Below, one piece after another: positions 47,104-56,199 of a stretch of 64,000 nt of DNA; within the stretch, counting starts at the first letter, position 1, and each line of letters starts with the position of its first letter. The notes below the pieces were generated by a model. It did not search any database. It saw nothing but the letters and a program-made list of their open reading frames with translations, and had not been told where the DNA came from. A program made the position numbers and the translations under genes. This stretch comes from Kitasatospora sp. SUK 42 (GTDB lineage: Bacteria; Actinomycetota; Actinomycetes; Streptomycetales; Streptomycetaceae): positions 521,798 to 585,797 of the forward strand of contig NZ_LFMD02000003.1 of the NCBI RefSeq assembly GCF_015776785.2. The letters run 5' to 3'.

Positions 47104-47853
47104 TCAGCCCTCGGGGAGTTCGACGACCGCGAGCACCGGCAGGTGGTCGGTCGCGGCCCGCAGGTCGGCCTCGGTGACGCCGGGCAGCCCGTGCGGCACC
47201 CCGCAGCCGAGGACGGTGATCCCGGGCGTGGCGAAGACGGCGTCGATCCGCTGGTACGGGTGCTCCGGGACGGACGTGAACTCGCCGCCCCAGGGCGCGG
47301 TCGGGTACCCGTCCCACAGCCGCGAGGCCAGCAGCCGCCAGCCCGGCCCGTCCGGGTGTTCGTTGAAGTCCCCTGCCACGATGCCCTGTTCGGCGATCGC
47401 GAGCTGATCGAGCAGCAGCTCGAACTGCCCGTACCGCTCCTCCGGGTCCAGGCTGAGGTGGCAGCTGGTGACGCTGAACGGCGCCGCGCCGGGCAGCCGC
47501 AGCAGTGCGCCGGCGAAGCCCCGCGCGTGCAGGCCGCGGGTCTTGGGCAGCAGCCGGTCGCGCACCTCCAGCAGTTCCACCGCGCCGGGCCGGCCGAGCA
47601 GCAGCGGCCCGGCGGCGGTGCGGCCGCCCCCGGCCAGCACGGCCGTCCCGGTGCTCCGGGCCAGCCAGGCGGCCTGCCCCTCGGGCCGCCAGTAGCGCGG
47701 TGACTCCTGGATGCAGACCAGGTCGGGCGCGCAGGCCCGGATCACCCGGGCCAGCGCCCGCCGGTCGTCGCGCAGCGAGCGGACGTTGTAGCTGAGCAGC
47801 CGTAGCCGGCGCGGGCCGGGCGGCGGCGGTTCGGTGGGCGCGACGGCGGTCAT
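47104..47853 (-). CDS. Endonuclease/exonuclease/phosphatase (EEP) family protein
   Basis: A 249-residue metal-dependent phosphoesterase. EEP motifs are in order: LLSYNVRSL, the metal-binding CIQE, VAGDFNEHP, and the C-terminal DHLPVLAV with the catalytic His. It lacks a signal peptide, so it probably acts inside the cell. The ATG at 47853 (MTAVAPTE) is chosen; the frame upstream is Arg/Pro-rich. The substrate (nucleic acid, inositol phosphate or sphingolipid type) cannot be told. Confidence 0.87.
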   Translation of the reverse strand: MTAVAPTEPPPPGPRRLRLLSYNVRSLRDDRRALARVIRACAPDLVCIQESPRYWRPEGQAAWLARSTGTAVLAGGGRTAAGPLLLGRPGAVELLEVRDRLLPKTRGLHARGFAGALLRLPGAAPFSVTSCHLSLDPEERYGQFELLLDQLAIAEQGIVAGDFNEHPDGPGWRLLASRLWDGYPTAPWGGEFTSVPEHPYQRIDAVFATPGITVLGCGVPHGLPGVTEADLRAATDHLPVLAVVELPEG

Positions 47854-47977
47854 GGTCCTCCCCGGTGCGGTGTCGTCACTGGGTCCGACCGTAGTGCGAC
47901 GGCGGCGGCGCGTCCGGGATTGGTCGGGGCCCGGTCGCACCGCCGCCGGCGGGCTCATGAGGTGGTTCAGAGGTGGT

Positions 47978-48922
47978 TCAGGAGGTGCGGGCGAGGTCGG
48001 CCGCGCCGACGATGCCGGCCGCGGAGCCCATCGAGGCCAGGACGACCTCGGCACGCGGGCGGTGCACACCACCGGTCAGGTAGTGCTCGAAGGCCTTGGC
48101 GACCGGGTCGAGCAGCAGCCGGCCCGAGTCGGAGACGCCACCGCCGAGGACGAAGACGCCCGGGTCGAACAGCGCGGCGAGGTCGGCCATGCCGCGGCCC
48201 AGCCAGTCGGACAGCTCGGCGTAGCACTCCAGGGCGAGCGGGTCGCCCTCCTCGGCGGCCTGGGTGATGTGGATGCCGCGGATGGTCTCGGCGACGCCGT
48301 CGTTGAGCTCCAGCATCCGGTGGCCGCGCACCGGGTCGGCCGCCGACTTCTCCCGGCCGTAGCGGCGCAGCGCCCGACCGGAGCCGTACTGCTCCCAGCA
48401 GCCCTTGCCGCCGCAGCCGCACTGGAGGCCGTCCGGGACCATGTTGAGGTGGCCGATCTCGCCGGCCACGCCGAAGCGGCCGCGGTGCAGCCGGCCGTCC
48501 AGGACGATGCCGCCGCCGATGCCGGTGCCGACGGTGATCAGCACCATGTCCTGGTGGTCGGCGGCCGCGCCGAAGCGGAACTCGGCCCAGGCGGCGCAGT
48601 TGGCGTCGTTCTCGACCACCGTGGTCAGACCGGTGAGCTCCTCGACCCGGCCGCGCAGCGGCTCGTTCTCCCAGTCGATGTTGGGAGCGAAGATCACCGT
48701 GGAGCGGTTGCTGTCGACGAACCCGGGGGCGCCGACGCCGACCGCGGTGACGTCGGGGTGCTGCTCCTTGAGTTCGCGCACGGCCTGCGCGATGGCGTCG
48801 ACCGCCCACTGCGGGTCGGCCGGGGTGGGCACCCTGGTCCGGGCCAGGATCGCGCCCGCATCGTCGACCACGCCTGCCGCGATCTTGGTCCCGCCGACAT
48901 CGACGCCGATGGTCAGAGCCAT
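47978..48922 (-). CDS. glkA: ROK-family glucokinase
   Basis: Phosphorylates glucose with ATP; in Streptomyces GlkA is also needed for carbon catabolite repression. The 314-residue protein has the phosphate loop DVGGTKIAAG near residue 8, the sugar-binding ENDANCAAW, and the ROK zinc site CGCGGKGCWEQY. Length is typical. A GAGGGA site precedes the ATG. A small protein gene lies just upstream on the same strand, as in S. coelicolor. Confidence 0.95.
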   Translation of the reverse strand: MALTIGVDVGGTKIAAGVVDDAGAILARTRVPTPADPQWAVDAIAQAVRELKEQHPDVTAVGVGAPGFVDSNRSTVIFAPNIDWENEPLRGRVEELTGLTTVVENDANCAAWAEFRFGAAADHQDMVLITVGTGIGGGIVLDGRLHRGRFGVAGEIGHLNMVPDGLQCGCGGKGCWEQYGSGRALRRYGREKSAADPVRGHRMLELNDGVAETIRGIHITQAAEEGDPLALECYAELSDWLGRGMADLAALFDPGVFVLGGGVSDSGRLLLDPVAKAFEHYLTGGVHRPRAEVVLASMGSAAGIVGAADLARTS

Positions 48923-49115
48923 GTGTCCCTCAGCTATTCACTCGTTCCCGCTGGACGGAACGCTACCGCCCAACCCTGGCCCCCGTACACAGCCTCGCAT
49001 ACATTATCCGAAGACATTTCTGGCACAACCCAGCCGCGACGCTTCAAAAGTCGTATCTAATCTCCTTCTTCGTGACGTACGGAAGCAGCGTGATCACGCT
49101 CCGAAGGTTACGGAT

Positions 49116-49550
49116 TCACTGCTTGGCGGACGGCTCGTCAGCCTCTTCGGCCCCCTCGGCCCCGCCCGGCTCGTCGAGGTCGATCTTCTCGGTGGGTGCG
49201 CCCGACCCGGCGGTCCAGCGCCGCTCGTGCCCGGCCACCGCGGCGCGGTAGGCGGCCAGCAGCTCGGCGCCCGCGGCGGCGAGCCCGGTGCCGGCCGCGG
49301 CGAGGTGGCCGTAGACCTCGGGCTGCTGGGTGCGCAGACGGTCGGCCAGCCCGGAGAGGGTGATCAGGGTGGTGGCGCTGGTCTCCTGCGCCTTCTCGCC
49401 GACGGCGGTGGCGAACCGGCGCACCTCGTCCACCAGCGGGCCCAGCTCCGGCCCGAACGGGTGGGCCTGGCCGCCGTCGGGCCCGGTGCGGTCGCCGCCC
49501 GGCGCGGTGCGGTCGCCGTCGGGCTCGGTGCGGTCGTCGGTGCTGGTCAT
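49116..49550 (-). CDS. Small acidic protein upstream of glkA (DUF5304-like, possibly SCO2127-like)
   Basis: A 144-residue soluble protein. Residues 1-30 are Asp/Gly/Thr-rich repeats (DGDRTAPGGDRTGPDGG), 31-110 form two or three amphipathic helices (LVDEVRRFATAVGEKAQETS), and the tail is acidic. A GAGGAGGC ribosome site precedes the ATG. In S. coelicolor the gene in this position (SCO2127) affects glucose uptake and catabolite repression; I identify this one by position and general character only, so homology is not certain. Confidence 0.7.
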   Translation of the reverse strand: MTSTDDRTEPDGDRTAPGGDRTGPDGGQAHPFGPELGPLVDEVRRFATAVGEKAQETSATTLITLSGLADRLRTQQPEVYGHLAAAGTGLAAAGAELLAAYRAAVAGHERRWTAGSGAPTEKIDLDEPGGAEGAEEADEPSAKQ

Positions 49551-49643
49551 CGCGGGCGCCTCCTCAGCCGTGGCCGCACCCCGCGGCCCTCGGGCCCGAC
49601 GCTACCCGAACGGAAGTGACCCCCGAAAAGGCCCGAAAGGCCG

Positions 49644-50816
49644 TCAGCCCTGCGGCCAGAGCGCCGGGTCGGGCGCGAACCGCACCGAGAGCACCCCGTC
49701 CTGCAGTCCCGCCCCGGCCACCGTGCAGCGGCGCAGCGCGGAGGGCAGGGTGAGCACCCGGCGGTGGGCGCCTATGCCGACCACCAGGTCGTCGCCCCGG
49801 CGGACCAGGTCCAGCTCGCCGCGGTCGGCGCCGGGCAGGTCGAGGTGCCAGACCAGCAGGCCCTCCTCGGCGAGCCGGTCCTCGACGGTCCAGAGCTCGG
49901 GGTCGAGCCGCTCGGGGCCGGGCCCGTCCCCGTACAGGCGGTCGGCGACCGCCTCCAGGGTCGCCTCGGCCAGGCCGGTGACCAGCACCGGGGCGTCGGT
50001 GGCGGCGGTGAGCCGGTCCAGCTCCTCCTGGCGGCGGCGGGCCAGCGCGGCCAGCCAGGCGTCGGGCGAGGCGAGGGCCGCCGGCGGCAGCCCGCCGTGC
50101 ACCACCACGGCGTCCGGCCGGTGCCCGTACAGCGCGAACCCGGCCCGGATCCGGCGCAGTTCCTCGTACGGGTGGCCGTCGGCCGGGACGACCAGGCGCA
50201 CGCTGGTACCCGGGTCGTTGATCGCGGCGCGGGACTCGGCGAGCACCGCGGCGGCCCTGGTGCGCCCCTCGTACAGCCATTCGGCGGGCATCGGGACCCC
50301 GGCCAGCCCGGCCAGCAGCGGGCGCAGTGCCCGGGCGGCCTGCCGCTGCTCGGGGACGAGCCGGTCCAGGTAGCGCTCCAGCTGCTCGGGCAGGGCGAGG
50401 GTGGCGATCAGCTCGGCGGGCGGCGGGGCTAGCACGACCAGGACGTCGTGGTCGGCGGCGGGCAGGGCGCGCAGCAGGGCGAGCCGGGCGATGCCGGGGA
50501 GGGCGGTCAGCTCCTCGGGGTCGAGCTGTTCGGCGCCGAGCAGGTCGAGGGCGGGCTTGAGCCGGCCGGTCAGCTCGCCGACGGCGTAGCGGAAGGCGGC
50601 CTGCTCGTCGATCCGGGACACGGTCAGGCCCGGGGCGTGGTGGACCGGTTCGGGTTCCAGGCGGGTGCCGAGGACGGAGTCCAGGGTGCGGTGCGGGTCG
50701 TCGGCGGCCAGCAGCCAGGTGCGGTGGCCCCGCCGGGCGGCGTGCAGGGCGGTGGCCGCGGCCACGGTGGGCGCGCCCGAGTCGCCGCTGACCAGGATGG
50801 TGCGTGTCGCCGTCAT
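49644..50816 (-). CDS. ArsA-like ATPase family protein with a degenerate P-loop
   Basis: A 390-residue protein with the ArsA/GET3-like layout: an N-terminal nucleotide-fold strand and loop (TILVSGDSGAPTVAAATALHAARRG), then the LLAADDP switch region and a C-terminal all-beta domain (about 330-390) typical of actinobacterial ArsA-like proteins. The expected P-loop GKGGVGKST is replaced by GDSGAPT (11-17), with no lysine near it; the whole chain has almost no lysine. Nucleotide hydrolysis is therefore doubtful. The next gene upstream encodes an SRPBCC protein, a common partner. Confidence 0.8.
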   Translation of the reverse strand: MTATRTILVSGDSGAPTVAAATALHAARRGHRTWLLAADDPHRTLDSVLGTRLEPEPVHHAPGLTVSRIDEQAAFRYAVGELTGRLKPALDLLGAEQLDPEELTALPGIARLALLRALPAADHDVLVVLAPPPAELIATLALPEQLERYLDRLVPEQRQAARALRPLLAGLAGVPMPAEWLYEGRTRAAAVLAESRAAINDPGTSVRLVVPADGHPYEELRRIRAGFALYGHRPDAVVVHGGLPPAALASPDAWLAALARRRQEELDRLTAATDAPVLVTGLAEATLEAVADRLYGDGPGPERLDPELWTVEDRLAEEGLLVWHLDLPGADRGELDLVRRGDDLVVGIGAHRRVLTLPSALRRCTVAGAGLQDGVLSVRFAPDPALWPQG

Positions 50817-50841
50817 GCCGTCCAGCCCCCGATCCGCCGTG

Positions 50842-51291
50842 TCAGCCCTGGACCGCGTCGCCCTCGACGCGCTTCTTCAGACCGGCCAGGGCCCGGTCGA
50901 TGATGACCTTCTCCGCCTTGCGCTTGATCATGCCGAGCATCGGGATCTTGACGTCCACGGCGAGCTGGTAGGTGACCTCGGTGCGGCCGCCGGCCAGCGG
51001 GGCGAGGGTGTAGGAGCCGTCCAGCGAGCGGAGCATCTGGCTGCGGACGAGGGTCCAGCCGACCTCGCGGTCGCCGTCCCAGGTGTAGGCGAGGACGTGC
51101 TCGTCGCGGATGGCGCCGGCGTCCAGCAGCAGTCGGACCTGGGCGGCGCGGCCCTCCGGGCCGGTCTCCAGGACCTCGATCTCCTTGACCTCACCGGTCC
51201 AGGCCGGGTAGGCGGCGAAGTCGGCGATCACGGCCATGACCGTGGCCGGGGTCGCGTCGATGGTGATGCTCGACCTGGTGTGCTCCGCCAT
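50842..51291 (-). CDS. SRPBCC-family protein
   Basis: A 149-residue START/polyketide-cyclase-like fold protein with the usual opening SITIDATPATVMAVIADFAAYPAWTGEVKEIEV, a hydrophobic ligand cavity pattern, and a C-terminal amphipathic helix (MIKRKAEKVIIDRALAGLKKRVEG). Ligand unknown. The ATG follows a GGAGGG site. It is 25 bp upstream of the ArsA-like gene and in the same operon; a lipid- or hydrophobe-carrying role is plausible but unproven. Confidence 0.88.
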   Translation of the reverse strand: MAEHTRSSITIDATPATVMAVIADFAAYPAWTGEVKEIEVLETGPEGRAAQVRLLLDAGAIRDEHVLAYTWDGDREVGWTLVRSQMLRSLDGSYTLAPLAGGRTEVTYQLAVDVKIPMLGMIKRKAEKVIIDRALAGLKKRVEGDAVQG

Positions 51292-51626
51292 GGAATGGCC
51301 CTCCGCCTCGTCCCTCTGCCTGCCGGTCCGGTCGAGGCGCGCTCGACCCGATCCGCCCGGAGCAGGCTATCGCGACCGGCGATCGACTCGGCCGCACGGG
51401 CACCGGGAGAGCGAGGACGCGAGCCGGGTGGCAGCGGGCGGCGGGGCATGCTACCGGCCGGTCACCAAGCACCTGCCGTAGGGTGCCAGTCGAACGACCC
51501 GGTCACGGCCAGGTCCGACCCGGCCGGGTGTGACACTTCGAACACCGGAGCCGACCCCCCTGGTCGAAGCTGCCTACCGGGCAGTAACGTCCTGCCGTCC
51601 CGCAGCGTCGCGAACGAGGAGCAGTC
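51292..51626. other. 335-bp divergent intergenic region
   Basis: No gene. It holds the start regions of the SRPBCC gene (minus) and the acyl-CoA ligase gene (plus). TAACGT at 51585-51590 is a good -10 box for the latter, giving a leader of about 30 nt with GAGGAG; no strong -35 was found. Confidence 0.6.
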
Positions 51627-53420
51627 TTGCTCGACTTCAGCCTTCCGGCCCTCTATCAGGTACCGAGCGGCGGTAACCTCGCCGACCCTGTGCACCGGAA
51701 CGCCGAGGAGCACCCGGACGTCGCGGTGCTCAGCCGCAAGGTGGACGGCCGCTGGCAGGACTTGACCGCGGTGCAGTTCCTCGCCGAGGTGCACGCCGCC
51801 GCGAAGGGCCTGATCGCCGCAGGCATCGAGCCGGGCGACCGCGTGGGCGTCATGTCCCGCACCCGCTACGAGTGGACGCTGCTCGACTTCGCCATCTGGA
51901 CGGCCGGCGCGATCACCGTGCCGGTGTACGAGACCTCCTCCGCCGAACAGGTCGAGTGGATCCTCGGCGACTCCGGCGCGGTCGCCGTGGTCACCGAGAC
52001 CGCCCAGCACGTCGCGGTGGTCGAGGAGGTCCGCGACCGGCTGCCGGAGCTGAAGCACACCTGGCAGATCGAGGGCGGCGCGATCGCCGCGCTGGCCGAG
52101 GCCGGGAAGGACGTCCCGGACGCGACGGTCCACGAGCGCCGCTCGATCGCCGGCCCCGACGACATCGCCACCATCGTCTACACCTCGGGCACCACCGGCC
52201 GCCCGAAGGGCTGTCAGCTGACGCACGGCAACTTCCTCGCCGAGTGCGGCAACGTGGTCGAGCGCCTGGCCCCGCTGTTCCGCACCGGCGACAGCTCCGT
52301 CCTGCTCTTCCTGCCGCTGGCCCACGTGCTCGGCCGGATCGCCGAGATCGCCCCGGCGATGGCTCCGATCAAGCTGGGCCACGTCTCCGACATCCGGGAC
52401 GTCACCGCCGAGCTGGCCGCCTTCAAGCCGAGCCTGATCCTGGGCGTGCCCAGGGTGTTCGAGAAGGTCTACAACACGGCCCGCGCCAAGGCCCAGGCCG
52501 ACGGCAAGGGCAAGATCTTCGACAAGGCCGCGGACACCGCGATCGCCTACAGCCGGGCGCTGGACGCCGGCGGCCCGGGCCTGGTCCTGCGGGTCAAGCA
52601 CGCGGTCTTCGACAAGCTGGTCTACAGCAAGCTGCGCGCCGCCCTCGGCGGCCGGGCCACCCACGCCATCTCCGGCGGCGCCCCGCTGGGCGAGCGTCTG
52701 GGCCACTTCTACCGGGGCATCGGCTTCACCGTCCTGGAGGGCTACGGCCTGACCGAGACCTGCGCGGCCACCGCCTTCAACCCGTGGGACAAGCCGAAGA
52801 TCGGTACGGTCGGCCAGCCCGTCCCCGGCGCCTCCGTCCGGATCGCCGAGGACGGCGAGGTCTTCTTCAAGGGCCCGCACGTCTTCACCGGCTACTGGAA
52901 CAACCCGCAGGCCACCGCCGAGGCCCTCAAGGACGGCTGGATCGCCACCGGCGACCTCGGCTCCCTGGACTCCGAGGGCTTCCTGACCATCACCGGCCGC
53001 AAGAAGGAGATCATCGTCACCGCCGGCGGCAAGAACGTCGCCCCGGCCGTGATCGAGGACCGGATCCGGGCCCACGCCCTGGTCGGCGAGGTCATGGTGG
53101 TCGGCGACCGCAAGCCCTTCGTCGCCTGCCTGATCACCGTCGACCCGGACTTCTTCCCCAAGTGGAAGGAGCTCAACGGCAAGCCCGCCGGCGCCACCGT
53201 CGCCGAGCTCGCCGACGACCCGGACCTGCTGGCCGCCCTCCAGTCCGCGGTGGACGACGGCAACGCGGCCGTCTCGCACGCCGAGGCGGTCAAGAAGTTC
53301 CGCCTGCTCGACACCGAGTTCTCCGAGGAGAGCGGCCACCTGACGCCCTCGCTCAAGCTCAAGCGCAACGTCGTGCTGAAGGACTTCGCCGCCGAGATCG
53401 AGGCGATCTACCAGAAGTAG
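51627..53420 (+). CDS. AMP-dependent long-chain fatty acid-CoA ligase (FadD15-like)
   Basis: Activates fatty acids to acyl-CoA through acyl-adenylates. The 597-residue protein has the AMP-binding P-loop YTSGTTGRPKG (about 184-194), GYGLTETCA and the hinge region ITGRKKEIIVTAGGKNVAP, all intact. It starts with TTG at 51627, five bases after GAGGAG. Length and sequence fit the FadD15/Acsl type found in actinomycetes. Followed by a bidirectional hairpin and a convergent glycosyltransferase. Confidence 0.94.
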   Translation: MLDFSLPALYQVPSGGNLADPVHRNAEEHPDVAVLSRKVDGRWQDLTAVQFLAEVHAAAKGLIAAGIEPGDRVGVMSRTRYEWTLLDFAIWTAGAITVPVYETSSAEQVEWILGDSGAVAVVTETAQHVAVVEEVRDRLPELKHTWQIEGGAIAALAEAGKDVPDATVHERRSIAGPDDIATIVYTSGTTGRPKGCQLTHGNFLAECGNVVERLAPLFRTGDSSVLLFLPLAHVLGRIAEIAPAMAPIKLGHVSDIRDVTAELAAFKPSLILGVPRVFEKVYNTARAKAQADGKGKIFDKAADTAIAYSRALDAGGPGLVLRVKHAVFDKLVYSKLRAALGGRATHAISGGAPLGERLGHFYRGIGFTVLEGYGLTETCAATAFNPWDKPKIGTVGQPVPGASVRIAEDGEVFFKGPHVFTGYWNNPQATAEALKDGWIATGDLGSLDSEGFLTITGRKKEIIVTAGGKNVAPAVIEDRIRAHALVGEVMVVGDRKPFVACLITVDPDFFPKWKELNGKPAGATVAELADDPDLLAALQSAVDDGNAAVSHAEAVKKFRLLDTEFSEESGHLTPSLKLKRNVVLKDFAAEIEAIYQK

Positions 53421-53434
53421 GGAACAGGAACGGC

Positions 53435-53464
53435 GAAGGGCCCGGGGAAGTCCCCGGGCCCTTC
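53435..53464. terminator. Hairpin between convergent genes
   Basis: A long perfect inverted repeat, GAAGGGCCCGGGGA (53435-53448) and its complement (53451-53464), with a minimal loop. It lies 15 nt after the ligase stop and 9 nt from the glycosyltransferase stop. No T-run. Confidence 0.7.
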
Positions 53465-53472
53465 GTGCGTCC

Positions 53473-54609
53473 TCAGCCGGCCAGCAGCGAGGTCAGCCGC
53501 CCGGCCAGCAGGTCCCAGCGCCAGGAGCGCTCCACCCAGCGCCGCCCGGCCTCGCCCATCCGCCGCCGCAGCTCCTCGTCCCGCAGCAGCCGGACGATCC
53601 GCTCCGCGGCCGCCGGGGCCGAGCCACCGGGCACCACGTACCCGGTCTCGCCCTCCAGCACCGCGTCCGGCGCGCCGCCGGAGTCCCCCGCGACCACCGG
53701 CAGGCCGGTCGCCGAGGCCTCCAGGTAGACGATCCCCAGGCCCTCCACGTCCAGCCCGCCGCGCCTGGTCCGGCACGGCATCGCGAAGACGTCCCCGGCC
53801 CCGTAGTGGGCGGGCAGCTCCTCCCACGGCACCGAGCCGGTGAAGCGCACCGACTCCCGTACGCCGGTGGCGTCCACCAGCTTCTCCAGGTCCGCCCGGT
53901 ACGGGCCGCCGCCGACGATCAGCAGCACCGCGTCCGGCACGTCCGCGAGGATCTGCGGCATCGCCTCGATCAGGGTGTCCTGGCCCTTGCGCGGCACCAG
54001 CCGGGAGACGCAGACCACCACCGGCCGGTCCGCCAGGCCGAGCCGGCGGCGCACCTCGGCGCCCCCGGAGTCCGGGTGGAAGGTCGTCTCGTCCACACCC
54101 GGCGGCAGCTGCACCATCCGGGCCGCGGCCTGCGGCCCGACCGCGGCGGCGATCCGGGAGCGGGTGTACTCGCCCAGGTACGTCAGCACGTCGGTGCCCG
54201 CGCCGATCCGCCGCAGCAGCTGCCGGGAGACCGGCAGCTGGGCCCAGGCGGCCTCGTGCCCGTGGGTCATGCCGAGCAGCCGCCCGGCCCCGGCCCGGCG
54301 CAGCGCGGGCGCCATCAGACCGAGCGGGGCGGCGGCACCGAACCAGACCGAGTCGCAGCGCTCGGCACGCAGGATCTCGGCGGCCCGCCGGGTGACCCGG
54401 GGTGTGGGAACCATCACCTTCGTACGGTCCCGGATCACCGGGAAGGGCTGCTCCGCGTCGAACCGCGCCACCTCGGTGCCGTCGCGCCAGGTCGAGGCGT
54501 ACACCACGATGCTCCCCGGAGGCTGACGGACAGCCATGTTGTGCACGAAGGCCTGGATGCCTCCCGGACGGGGCGGGAAGTCATTGGTGACGATCAAGGT
54601 TCTGTGCAT
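53473..54609 (-). CDS. GT4 glycosyltransferase, PimB-prime-like mannosyltransferase
   Basis: A 378-residue GT-B protein. The N-terminal acceptor-domain motif is TNDFPPRPGGIQAFVHN, and the donor domain has SRLVPRKGQDTLIEA and the catalytic EGLGIVYLEASATGLPVVAG (EX7E). This set, especially the PPRPGGIQ opening, is like mycobacterial PimB-prime, which adds the second mannose to phosphatidylinositol mannoside. The ATG at 54609 (MHRTLIVTN) is where homology begins. A GT87 gene lies divergently upstream, fitting a shared glycolipid pathway. Confidence 0.88.
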   Translation of the reverse strand: MHRTLIVTNDFPPRPGGIQAFVHNMAVRQPPGSIVVYASTWRDGTEVARFDAEQPFPVIRDRTKVMVPTPRVTRRAAEILRAERCDSVWFGAAAPLGLMAPALRRAGAGRLLGMTHGHEAAWAQLPVSRQLLRRIGAGTDVLTYLGEYTRSRIAAAVGPQAAARMVQLPPGVDETTFHPDSGGAEVRRRLGLADRPVVVCVSRLVPRKGQDTLIEAMPQILADVPDAVLLIVGGGPYRADLEKLVDATGVRESVRFTGSVPWEELPAHYGAGDVFAMPCRTRRGGLDVEGLGIVYLEASATGLPVVAGDSGGAPDAVLEGETGYVVPGGSAPAAAERIVRLLRDEELRRRMGEAGRRWVERSWRWDLLAGRLTSLLAG

Positions 54610-54716
54610 CAGGCCACGGCTCGCTCGGTCGGGGGGTGCTCGTTGTACCACCGGGTGATCCGTACGATAGGTCAACACCATGACCCGCCGGGAACGGAAC
54701 CGCGCACGGCAACCGT

Positions 54717-54744
54717 TTGACCCCCGGGTCAGTCCTAGTACCTA
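54717..54744 (+). promoter_or_regulatory. Putative promoter of the GT87 gene
   Basis: TTGACC (54717-54722), 16-bp spacer, TACCTA (54739-54744). The -10 region lies inside a small palindrome, CCTAG-TAC-CTAGG (54734-54746). Confidence 0.4.
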
Positions 54745-54822
54745 GGCCGCGGATGCGGCGGCCCGGGCGTCCGTCAGTACGACGCCTCCGGTGAGGACGT
54801 ACGAGACGAACGAGGGAGCGCA

Positions 54823-56187
54823 GTGGAGTTGGCCCCGGCCACCGAGTCCGGTTCTTCGCGCGGCCGACTCGGCCGCCCGCTCGGGGCGCTCGCCGCCCTC
54901 GGCGCGACCTGGGTGGCCACCCGTACCGTACTGGTGCTGCTGATGACCGGCGTCCTGAAGTCGCCCGGCGGCGACATCACGGCGGACGTCTGGATGATCT
55001 ACCACGCCTGGTACGGCGTGCTGCAGACCGGCACCTTCCCCTTCGACGACGTGACCTGGCAGTACCCGCCGGGCGCCGCCCTGGTGATCCTGCTGCCGGG
55101 CCTGCTGCCCTGGTCGTACCTGGTCTCGTTCTGGGTGATCTGCGGCATCGCCGACGCCGCCGCGGCCGCGCTGCTGATCCGCACCGGCCTGCGCCGGGGC
55201 CGGGCGCTGACCGGCGCCTGGATGTGGGTGGTGGCCGTCCCGCTGCTCGGCCCGATGATCTACAACCGCTTCGACATCCTCGTCACCGCGCTCGCCCTGG
55301 CCGGCCTGCTGGCGCTGATCCGCCGCCCGGCGGTGGGCGGGCTGCTGCTGGGCCTGGGCGGGATCGTCAAGATCTGGCCGCTGCTCGGCCTGATCGGCAC
55401 CCCGTCCGGCCGCCGCACCCGCCGCTCCTGGACGCTGGCCGCGGCCACCGCCGTCTCGGTGGGCTTCCTGCTGGCGGCCGGGATGAACGGCGCCTTCGAC
55501 TTCCTGACCTTCCAGGCGGACCGCGGCATCGAGGTCGAGTCGGTCGGCGCGCTGCCGCTGCACTTCGCCCGGATCGCCGGGGCCTGGGACGGCAGGGTCA
55601 CCATGAACTACGGCTCCCCCGAGATGCTCGGGCCGTGGGTCAGCGTGATCAGCAAGGTGATGATGGCCGGCACCGTGATCGGCTTCCTGTGGCTGCTGCT
55701 GTGGCGCTTCAAGTCCCGCCGCCGCAACGCGGCCACCATGTACGACGCGGCGCTGTGCGCCCTGCTGATCTTCGTGGTGACCAGCCGGGTGATCAGCCCG
55801 CAGTACCTGGTCTGGCTGATCGGCGTCGCGGCGGTCTGCCTGACCGTGCGCAACAGCAGCCAGCGGCCGGTGGCCCTGCTGATCCTGATCGCCTGCCCGC
55901 TCACGCTGCTGGAGTTCCCGACCCTGTTCACCCAGGTCCTGGCCAGCGACCCGTGGGCGGTCACCGTGCTGAGCCTGCGCAACCTGCTGCTGGTGGCCGC
56001 CGCCGTGCTCTCCTGCGTCCGGCTCTGGCGCTCCACCCGCGGCTCGGAGCCGCTGCCGCCCACCGTGGTGCTGAGGGAGCCGCCGGCGCTGCCGCCCGCG
56101 TCCTCCTACCCGGTGCGCCCGGGCATCGCCTACGAGCAGGACCTGCTGGACGGCATCGACCACCCGGGCGCCCCGGCCAAGCGCTGA
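54823..56187 (+). CDS. GT87-family polyprenyl-phosphate-mannose-dependent mannosyltransferase
   Basis: A 454-residue integral membrane glycosyltransferase with ten or more hydrophobic segments. The sequence FPFDDVTWQYPPGAALV in the first extracytoplasmic loop is the GT87 catalytic region, and SRVISPQYLVWLIG is a C-terminal family motif. GT87 includes PimE, which adds alpha-1,2-mannose to phosphatidylinositol mannosides. GTG start with GAGGGAG upstream. Paired with the GT4 gene, it probably acts in the same surface glycolipid pathway; the exact product is not shown. Confidence 0.88.
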   Translation: MELAPATESGSSRGRLGRPLGALAALGATWVATRTVLVLLMTGVLKSPGGDITADVWMIYHAWYGVLQTGTFPFDDVTWQYPPGAALVILLPGLLPWSYLVSFWVICGIADAAAAALLIRTGLRRGRALTGAWMWVVAVPLLGPMIYNRFDILVTALALAGLLALIRRPAVGGLLLGLGGIVKIWPLLGLIGTPSGRRTRRSWTLAAATAVSVGFLLAAGMNGAFDFLTFQADRGIEVESVGALPLHFARIAGAWDGRVTMNYGSPEMLGPWVSVISKVMMAGTVIGFLWLLLWRFKSRRRNAATMYDAALCALLIFVVTSRVISPQYLVWLIGVAAVCLTVRNSSQRPVALLILIACPLTLLEFPTLFTQVLASDPWAVTVLSLRNLLLVAAAVLSCVRLWRSTRGSEPLPPTVVLREPPALPPASSYPVRPGIAYEQDLLDGIDHPGAPAKR

Positions 56188-56199
56188 GGGCGCGGGCCA

